Source: Clostridia bacterium (lineage in GTDB: Bacteria > Bacillota_A > Clostridia > Oscillospirales > CAG-382). Taken from it: a stretch of DNA of 6,023 nucleotides. The stretch spans positions 1 to 6,023 of the forward strand of contig JAGAAM010000009.1 of the NCBI GenBank assembly GCA_017615235.1. Reading direction: 5' to 3'. The translations under genes and the position numbers were made by a program. Below are positions 1-4,521 of this stretch, piece after piece (the stretch's first letter is position 1; each line of letters opens with the position of its first letter). The notes beneath the pieces were generated by a model, which saw nothing but the letters and a program-made list of their open reading frames with translations, had not been told where the DNA came from and ran no database searches.

Positions 1-320
1 ACTCCATCGCGGCGGAATACCTCGCGCCCGTCGCGGAACACGCGCCGAAAGCGGCGATACTCGGCTGTACCCACTATCCCCTGCTCGACGGCGTTATAAA
101 AAAATACCTCCCGGGGACGGAGACGGTCAATTCCGGCAGCGAAGCCGCGAAATCCGTCTGCGAAGAGCTTAAAAGGCTTGACCTGACTTCCGGAAGCAAA
201 AACGGCGGGATTACCTTTTACACCAGCGACGACGCGGAGCTTTTCCGTAAAAACGCCGCGTTCTTCCTCGGCAGAGAGGTGACCGAAGAGGTCATACACG
301 CGGAAATAGAAAACTTTTGA
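1..320 (+). CDS. murI: Glutamate racemase, C-terminal part (5'-truncated by window edge)
   Basis: The enzyme interconverts L- and D-glutamate in the cytoplasm, supplying D-glutamate for peptidoglycan, using two catalytic cysteines and no cofactor. Only the last 105 residues are visible, read in the frame beginning at base 3 and ending at the TGA at 318-320. The diagnostic segment LGCTHYPLL carries the second catalytic Cys (codon 66-68) followed by the conserved Thr-His. Downstream, NSGSEAAKSV and FYTSDDAELFRKNAAFFLG match the usual MurI C-terminal pattern, and the protein ends where the family normally ends. The first catalytic Cys and the start codon lie upstream of the window. The next gene starts 7 nt after the stop, and its ribosome-binding site overlaps this stop codon. 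Aspartate racemase is the main alternative, but LGCTHYPLL is characteristic of MurI. Confidence 0.95.
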   Translation, partial: SIAAEYLAPVAEHAPKAAILGCTHYPLLDGVIKKYLPGTETVNSGSEAAKSVCEELKRLDLTSGSKNGGITFYTSDDAELFRKNAAFFLGREVTEEVIHAEIENF

Positions 321-327
321 GGAAACG

Positions 328-786
328 ATGAAAATACCGATAGACATAAAAATAAAAAGCGAACGGATATGCAGCGATCTTATCCATCGCGGAGGGCAGG
401 ACCTCGCCCCGGAGACCGACGAGCTTTTCATAAACGGTTTTATGAAAAAGACCAAAGACGGTTACCGGATCGAGTTCAGCGAATCCGACGGCGACACCAC
501 CGTCATAGACACTTTCGCCGATTCGACCGTCTCGCTGAACCGCGGAGGTCCCGGATCGCTCCATTCGCACATGGTCTTTGCCGACGGCAAGGCGCACACC
601 TGCATATGCAACACCGATTTTATGCCGATCCAGATGCGCGTCCGCACGAAAAGCCTGGTGAACTCGCTGACGATGCAGGGCGGCAAGCTCGATATCGACT
701 ACACGGTGGAGATAATCGGCAACCTCGCCGAGCGGAACCGCCTTTCGTTCTCGATATCGCCGGATAAAAGCATAATCCGCTCATAA
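328..786 (+). CDS. DUF1934 (YwiB-like) calycin-type beta-barrel protein
   Basis: This 152-residue protein matches the DUF1934 family (Bacillus subtilis YwiB) by overall pattern. It has an early beta-strand with charged residues, a central S-x-N-R-G-G-P-G-S segment (residues 69-77), a FADGKAHT turn (84-91), an M-R-V-R-T-K-S-L strand (103-110), and the G-G-K-L-D-I-D-Y-T-V-E-I hairpin (118-129) near the C-terminus. The length is normal for the family, and there is no signal peptide or membrane segment, so it should be cytoplasmic. The fold is thought to be a small lipocalin-like barrel; its biochemical role is not known. The ATG at 328 is preceded by GAGGAA (319-324) overlapping the murI stop, which suggests coupled translation. 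The placement after murI may point to a cell-envelope link, but that is inference. There is a 24 nt gap to the next gene. Confidence 0.85.
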   Translation: MKIPIDIKIKSERICSDLIHRGGQDLAPETDELFINGFMKKTKDGYRIEFSESDGDTTVIDTFADSTVSLNRGGPGSLHSHMVFADGKAHTCICNTDFMPIQMRVRTKSLVNSLTMQGGKLDIDYTVEIIGNLAERNRLSFSISPDKSIIRS

Positions 787-797
787 GGCAAAGATTC

Positions 798-803
798 AGG
801 AGA
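798..803 (+). promoter_or_regulatory. Ribosome-binding site for the DnaD-like gene (GTG start)
   Basis: AGGAGA lies 7 nt before the GTG at 811. It supports this non-ATG codon as the start and is the strongest Shine-Dalgarno match in the left operon. Confidence 0.75.
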
Positions 804-810
804 TAATAAA

Positions 811-1710
811 GTGGAAAACAAAAGGATAAAAATACCGTCCGACGGACTGGTCACGATCCCGAAAGAGGCTTTCGCCGATCTCAAAGGCCGTTCCGCGGAG
901 GAATTGAAAACGCTTATATATTTCTTTTCGTCCCCCGATTCGAGCGTTGCGGAGGCGGCAAACGCGCTCGGTCTGACTCCGGCTGCCGTCGAATCCGCCT
1001 GCGTTTACTGGCGTGAAGCCGGGATTTTCGTCGACGGCGAAGCGCAGAAAAAACCCGCAGCCAAGGAAGGCCCCTACCGCAATTACGACAGCGATACTTT
1101 ATCCAAGGCGATCGAAGAGGATCACGAGTTCGCAATGATCTGCTCGCAGGCGGGTGAGAAGCTCGGAAAACAGCTCAACAAAAACGATTACAGCACGCTG
1201 TTCTATCTTTACGATTTCACCGGTATGCCGGCTTCGGTGATCTGCGGGATCATCGAGCTTTGCTGCGCCAACGGCAAAAAGAGCCTTCAGTACATATTCA
1301 AGAAGACGATAGGTCTTTACGACGAAGGGATCGACACCTACGATAAATTCGAGGCTCATCTCGCCCGTAAAGCCGCGATAAATTCCAATATCGGCCAGTT
1401 GCGCCGCCTTTGCGGTATGGGCGACAGGGAGCTTACCGCCAAGGAACAGAAGATGTTCGGCGACTGGTTCGGCGAATGGTCCATGCCCTTCGAGACGGTG
1501 CGCCTCGCCTACGAAAAGACCGTCGACGGCACAGGAAAACTCTCGTTCCCTTATATGAACAGCATCCTCAAACGCTGGTACGAGAACGGATTCACCACCG
1601 TGGAAGACGTTGCGAACGGCGAATCGGCGCGAAAAGATCCGGGAACAAAGTCGAGTTTCAAAGAAGACGAATTCATCGAAGCCGCTTTGAAACGCGGATT
1701 TGACGATTGA
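811..1710 (+). CDS. DnaD-domain primosomal protein with two DnaD/DnaB_2 repeats
   Basis: This 299-residue cytoplasmic protein is a DnaD/DnaB-type replication initiation or restart factor. Such Bacillota proteins remodel DNA and help bring the DnaC/DnaI loader and replicative helicase to origins or stalled forks. Residues about 28-76 look like a winged helix (SVAEAANALGLTPAAVESAC then YWREAGIFV). A linker follows, then a first DnaD-type helical domain at about 93-183 (NDYSTLFYLYDFTGMPASVI, then YIFKKTIGLYDEGIDT) and a second at about 193-268 (LTAKEQKMFGDWF, then the hallmark YMNSILKRWYENGFTT at 248-263). A disordered linker leads to an acidic/amphipathic tail, DEFIEAALKRGFDD. The GTG start at 811 is supported by AGGAGA 7 nt upstream. 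The helicase-loader gene begins 11 nt after the stop. It could be called DnaD- or DnaB-like; the tandem repeat resembles DnaB architecture, so I give no symbol. Confidence 0.88.
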   Translation: MENKRIKIPSDGLVTIPKEAFADLKGRSAEELKTLIYFFSSPDSSVAEAANALGLTPAAVESACVYWREAGIFVDGEAQKKPAAKEGPYRNYDSDTLSKAIEEDHEFAMICSQAGEKLGKQLNKNDYSTLFYLYDFTGMPASVICGIIELCCANGKKSLQYIFKKTIGLYDEGIDTYDKFEAHLARKAAINSNIGQLRRLCGMGDRELTAKEQKMFGDWFGEWSMPFETVRLAYEKTVDGTGKLSFPYMNSILKRWYENGFTTVEDVANGESARKDPGTKSSFKEDEFIEAALKRGFDD

Positions 1711-1714
1711 AAGG
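1710..1714 (+). promoter_or_regulatory. Ribosome-binding site that decides the helicase-loader start
   Basis: AAAGG overlaps the last base of the preceding TGA and sits 7 nt before the ATG at 1722. The TTG at 1707 lies before this site and the ATG at 1725 lies 10 nt after it. The same 7 nt spacing is seen at three other genes here (starts at 811, 3360 and 4507), so 1722 is preferred. Confidence 0.6.
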
Positions 1715-1721
1715 TTGTGTG

Positions 1722-2660
1722 ATGATGCAGATAAGCGAAATAATCGCCGCGAAGACCGAAAAAAGGATCGCCGCGATAGAAGCCGCGAAGCTTAAAAAAG
1801 CGGAGATACACTCCGCCATACCGCGCGTCAAGGAGATCGACGGCATACTTTTCGATATCCCGTTCCGCGCTTTCGGCGGCGAGGATATCGCCGCTCTGCG
1901 CGCCGAGGCGGAGAATCTTAACGCCGAGCGCGAAAGGCTTTTGACCGCCTACGGTTTCCCTGCGGGTTACGATACCCCCGCTTTCGAATGCCCGGTCTGC
2001 AACGACAGCGGCTACAGCGAAGGCTTAAAGATCTGCGACTGCGTGAAAAAAGCCGCCGCGGCATCCGCCGGGCGCAATTCCAAAAGCCTTCTCGCAAGCG
2101 GGCTTGCGGAAAAGAATTTCGACAATTTCGACCTTGCGTATTATTCCGGCGAATCGCTTGATAAGATGCGCGCCGTTTACGAAAACTGCCGCAAATACGC
2201 CGATTCCTTCCCGAATATCAACGCAAGCGGCATACTTATGACCGGCGGTACCGGGCTCGGCAAGACCCACCTTTCCGCCGCGATTGCGAACGCCGTCTGC
2301 GACAAAGGCTATTACACGGTCTATGAGACCGCGCAGCAGATAGCCGACACCTTTGACAGCGTGCGGTTCAACCGCGGAGACAAAGCGGACAAGGACAGAT
2401 ACGAAAACTGCGAACTTCTGCTCATCGACGACCTCGGCTCCGAATGCCGCACCAATTACAGCGTCGCGACTATCGCGAACCTTATCGACCTGCGTATGGT
2501 CAACGGCAGACAGACCGTGATAAGCACCAATATGTCCCCGCGCGACCTCCGCAAGAATTACGGCGAACGGCTTTTCTCGCGGCTGCTGGGCGAATTCGTA
2601 CTGCTTGAATTCTCCGGCGAGGACGTGAGGATGCAGAAGATAAAGGGAAGCAAGAAGTGA
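1722..2660 (+). CDS. dnaC: DnaC/DnaI-type AAA+ replicative helicase loader
   Basis: This 312-residue ATPase probably loads the hexameric replicative helicase onto DNA at origins or restart sites, the role of Bacillus DnaI and E. coli DnaC. Numbering from the ATG at 1722, residues about 1-75 are charged and helical, likely a coiled coil for helicase contact. A probable zinc site follows: C90-x2-C93 and C105-x-C107 around NDSGYSEG. The AAA+ core has Walker [10 protein letters not shown] (K181, T182), Walker B LLLIDDLG (D236, D237), sensor 1 in VISTN, and an arginine-finger segment GERLFSRLL (R283, R287). The DnaD-like partner gene lies 11 nt upstream, and the rnhA start overlaps this stop by 4 nt. 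The IS21 helper IstB has a similar core, but the zinc-bearing N-terminus and the replication neighbours favour a helicase loader. Confidence 0.9.
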   Translation: MMQISEIIAAKTEKRIAAIEAAKLKKAEIHSAIPRVKEIDGILFDIPFRAFGGEDIAALRAEAENLNAERERLLTAYGFPAGYDTPAFECPVCNDSGYSEGLKICDCVKKAAAASAGRNSKSLLASGLAEKNFDNFDLAYYSGESLDKMRAVYENCRKYADSFPNINASGILMTGGTGLGKTHLSAAIANAVCDKGYYTVYETAQQIADTFDSVRFNRGDKADKDRYENCELLLIDDLGSECRTNYSVATIANLIDLRMVNGRQTVISTNMSPRDLRKNYGERLFSRLLGEFVLLEFSGEDVRMQKIKGSKK

Positions 2661-3097
2661 AAAAGGTAGATATCTATACCGACGGCGCCTGCAAGGGCAA
2701 CCCCGGTCCCGGCGGCTGGAGCGCGATACTCGTTTATAAAACGATCGAAAAGGAGCTTTCCGGCGGCGAAAAGGAGACCACCAACAACCGCATGGAACTG
2801 ACCGCCGCGATAATGGGACTTCGCGCTCTGACCGAGCGATGCGAGGTCACGCTTTACAGCGATTCGCAATACCTCGTCAACGCGATAAACGAAGGCTGGC
2901 TCGGCAACTGGCGGGAACGCGGCTGGAAAAAAGCCGACAAGACGCCGGTGCTCAATACCGACCTCTGGCAGGAACTCTTAAATCTTCTTGAAAAGCACGA
3001 AGTGAGCTTCGTCTGGGTGCGCGGACATAACGGCCACGGCTATAACGAGCGCTGCGACGCGCTCGCCGTCGCGCAGGCGGAAAAACACGCGGGATAA
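2657..3097 (+). CDS. rnhA: Ribonuclease HI
   Basis: This 146-residue enzyme cuts the RNA strand of RNA-DNA hybrids, removing primers and R-loops. All catalytic residues are present in E. coli-like positions: D9 (in [14 protein letters not shown]), E47 (in NNRMELTAA), D69 (in YSDSQY), H124 (in VRGHNGH) and D134. The basic-handle region is also present ([18 protein letters not shown], residues 81-98), which makes this type HI with substrate-binding handle rather than a handle-less archaeal-type enzyme. Length is close to E. coli RNase HI. The start is a GTG at 2657 that overlaps the helicase-loader TGA in the arrangement GTGA. AAAGGGAAG at 2642-2650, 6 nt upstream, is a plausible ribosome-binding site, so translation is probably coupled. 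It is the last gene of the + strand run, and a terminator hairpin follows 10 nt after the stop. Confidence 0.97.
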   Translation: MKKVDIYTDGACKGNPGPGGWSAILVYKTIEKELSGGEKETTNNRMELTAAIMGLRALTERCEVTLYSDSQYLVNAINEGWLGNWRERGWKKADKTPVLNTDLWQELLNLLEKHEVSFVWVRGHNGHGYNERCDALAVAQAEKHAG

Positions 3098-3107
3098 ATA
3101 CAGCAAC

Positions 3108-3135
3108 AAAAAAAGGCGGGGCGACCCGCCTTTTT
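3108..3135. terminator. Bidirectional intrinsic terminator between convergent operons
   Basis: A perfect 6-bp GC stem (GGCGGG at 3115-3120, CCCGCC at 3125-3130) closes a GCGA loop. It is flanked by seven A on the left (3108-3114) and five T on the right (3131-3135), which can extend the stem by A-T pairs. Read on the + strand it has a 3' U tract and ends the rnhA operon; read on the - strand it has a 3' U tract and ends the DUF3006 operon. It sits in the 53-nt gap between two convergent stop codons. Confidence 0.93.
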
Positions 3136-3150
3136 GCGTTGGATGTTTTT

Positions 3151-3360
3151 TCAGTCTTCTTTTTTGCGGAACAGGCGGGAAAAGCGGGATCTCGCTTCCT
3201 CGCGGCGCCGTTCGGTTTCGGCTTCGTCTATCGCGATCACGACGGCGTCGCCTTCTTTGGCTTCGGGGATGAGCGAGCGGGAAATGAGCGCCGTCTCCTC
3301 TCCGCCGGGGAGTTCGACGACGGCAAATCCTTCTTCAAAACGGTCGACGATAACTTTCAT
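3151..3360 (-). CDS. DUF3006 domain protein
   Basis: This 69-residue protein matches DUF3006. It begins MKVIVDRFEEGFAVVELPGG, the family's usual small beta-rich opening, followed by an I-P-E-A-K-E-G-D-A-V segment (31-40). From about residue 46 it ends in a highly charged helix rich in Arg and Glu, with the basic tail RLFRKKED. No signal peptide or membrane segment is visible, so it is probably cytoplasmic. Molecular function is unknown; DUF3006 is often found beside or fused to ComEC-like metallo-beta-lactamase proteins, as here. The ATG at 3358-3360 is preferred over an in-frame upstream start near 3408. The family pattern begins exactly here, and AAAGGAC lies 7 nt before it, overlapping the hydrolase stop. 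It is the last gene of the - strand operon. Confidence 0.85.
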   Translation of the reverse strand: MKVIVDRFEEGFAVVELPGGEETALISRSLIPEAKEGDAVVIAIDEAETERRREEARSRFSRLFRKKED

Positions 3361-3367
3361 AAAACGT

Positions 3368-3374
3368 GTCCTTT
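3368..3374 (-). promoter_or_regulatory. Ribosome-binding site for the DUF3006 gene
   Basis: AAAGGAC on the - strand lies 7 nt before the ATG at 3360. It shares one base with the stop codon of the upstream hydrolase (3374-3376), so re-initiation by the same ribosomes is likely. It fixes the short form of the DUF3006 protein as the real one. Confidence 0.75.
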
Positions 3375-4507
3375 CAGTCTTTCGGCTTGCATGAGCCGCA
3401 GGTCTCATACCCGAGCGCGGTCAGCTCCGCTACCGTTCTTACCGAATACGCGCGGTTGCGTTCCGCCATCGAAGCCGCGCCGGAACAGCCGGGCGCGTGT
3501 ATCTTCTTGCCGGCGATATTGAGTACCCAATTGTGATCGAACCCGGGCGTCCCGAGCAAGGTGTAAAGCTCTTTTCCGTCGGTGTAAATGCGCACGGTGC
3601 CGGAGATATCGGTACGCCAGACCGTCTTTATCCCGGCGTTTTCAAGCCTTTTAAGGGCTTCTTCATGCGGGTGTCCGTAGGAGTTGTCCGCCCCGCAGGA
3701 GATCACCGCGACGCTCGCTTTGCACTTTTTCAGGAAGGACGCGGAGGATGAGGTGCGGCTTCCGTGATGCCCGGCTTTGAGCACGTCGCATTCGAGCTCC
3801 TCGCCGTATTCTTTAAGTATCGATTCTTCCTCCGCTCTTTCGGCGTCGCCGGTGAAGAGGAACGACTTTTCTCCGCACACGAATTTCATAACAGCGGAGC
3901 AGTTGTTGAGGTCGAAACCTTCGGTCCCGACCGGGCCGAGGAAGTGCGCCTCGCAGCCTTCGCCGAGGCCGATATCCACTCCGGCGGCGGCCTCGTCGAT
4001 CTTCAGCCCTTTCGCCTCGACGGCGTCGAGAAAGTTAAGGAACCCGTCGGTATCAGCGGCACAGTCCGGCATATATATCTTCCCTATCCCGAACGACTCC
4101 ACGACGACGGACATACCGCCCATGTGGTCGGAATGGGGATGGGTGACGACGAGCCAGTCGATCGTTTTATAGCCGAGGCAGTCGATATAGGTGACTACTC
4201 TGCCGACGGTCTCGCGCTCGCCGCAGTCGATAAGCATACACTTCCCGCCGGGAAGCTCGATGAATATCGAATCGCCCTGACCGACGTCGATGAAATGCAC
4301 GGCGGCTTTGACTTCCGCAGTGACCGGAATTTTTGATATCTCCGATACTTCGGGCGATCCGGACGGTTCGGAAACGACTTCGCTTTCCTCCGGGAAGCCG
4401 AAGGAAGGCGCGTTGAAGATCCCCGAATCGCAGGAAGCCGCCGCAAAAGCGACGGCTGTCACAAGAATCAACGCGAGTATTCTTTTTATCGCAGCGGAAC
4501 GGAACAT
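3374..4507 (-). CDS. ComEC/Rec2-like metallo-beta-lactamase-fold lipoprotein with Ada-like Cys domain
   Basis: This 377-residue exported metal-dependent hydrolase has a signal peptide (RSAAIKR then a hydrophobic stretch, about 9-24) ending in a lipobox with lipidated Cys at C26 (A-A-S-C). A Ser/Glu/Pro-rich linker follows (about 35-62). The metallo-beta-lactamase domain spans about 66-312: FIDVGQGDS (72-80), HPHSDH (123-128), FTGDA with D221, AGHHGSR (H247/H248) and GHPH (278-281). This matches the C-terminal domain of the DNA-uptake protein ComEC, but the ComEC membrane channel is absent. Residues about 326-375 form a small Cys/His domain (H337, C341, C370, C373), like the Ada-type metal-binding tails seen in related exported hydrolases and nucleases. 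The substrate could be DNA or another phosphodiester; that is inference. It starts 12 nt after the CotH-like gene and shares its operon with DUF3006. It has 14 cysteines, unusual for an exported protein. Confidence 0.88.
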   Translation of the reverse strand: MFRSAAIKRILALILVTAVAFAAASCDSGIFNAPSFGFPEESEVVSEPSGSPEVSEISKIPVTAEVKAAVHFIDVGQGDSIFIELPGGKCMLIDCGERETVGRVVTYIDCLGYKTIDWLVVTHPHSDHMGGMSVVVESFGIGKIYMPDCAADTDGFLNFLDAVEAKGLKIDEAAAGVDIGLGEGCEAHFLGPVGTEGFDLNNCSAVMKFVCGEKSFLFTGDAERAEEESILKEYGEELECDVLKAGHHGSRTSSSASFLKKCKASVAVISCGADNSYGHPHEEALKRLENAGIKTVWRTDISGTVRIYTDGKELYTLLGTPGFDHNWVLNIAGKKIHAPGCSGAASMAERNRAYSVRTVAELTALGYETCGSCKPKD

Positions 4508-4514
4508 AAAGATC

Positions 4515-4521
4515 GTCCTTT
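4515..4521 (-). promoter_or_regulatory. Ribosome-binding site for the metallo-hydrolase gene
   Basis: AAAGGAC on the - strand lies 7 nt before the ATG at 4507 and overlaps the upstream TAA stop (4520-4522) by two bases. Both the motif and the spacing are identical to those of the next gene downstream, which suggests translational coupling along this operon. Confidence 0.75.

Noticed and set aside
369..767. 132-codon + strand frame inside the DUF1934 gene
   Set aside because: It is an Arg- and Pro-rich out-of-frame reading of a gene with a clear family match; this is typical of frame-shifted GC-rich coding DNA.
1707..1721. TTG or GTG starts upstream of the ATG at 1722 for the helicase loader
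   Set aside because: The TTG precedes the ribosome-binding site, and the GTG would sit only 4 nt from it. The ATG at 1722 has the 7-nt spacing seen at other genes here.
1722..2660. IstB helper of an IS21-type transposon
   Set aside because: There is no IstA transposase, inverted repeat or other transposon mark nearby. The N-terminal Cys site plus DnaD-like and RNase HI neighbours fit a helicase loader.
2558..2869. - strand open frame opposite the loader/rnhA junction
   Set aside because: It is antisense to two well-supported genes, including the RNase HI active-site region, and has no family resemblance.
3361..3408. N-terminal extension of the DUF3006 protein by 16 residues
   Set aside because: The extension overlaps the hydrolase coding end. 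The family pattern starts at the internal ATG at 3360, which has its own AAAGGAC site.
3139..3522. + strand open frames between the terminator and the hydrolase gene
   Set aside because: They are antisense to DUF3006 and the hydrolase 3' end, begin just after a strong terminator, and show no domain pattern.
3764..4336. A 190-codon + strand open frame antisense to the metallo-hydrolase gene
   Set aside because: It lies wholly opposite a gene with clear catalytic motifs, has no recognisable domain or good ribosome-binding site, and its composition is what the reverse complement of that gene would give.
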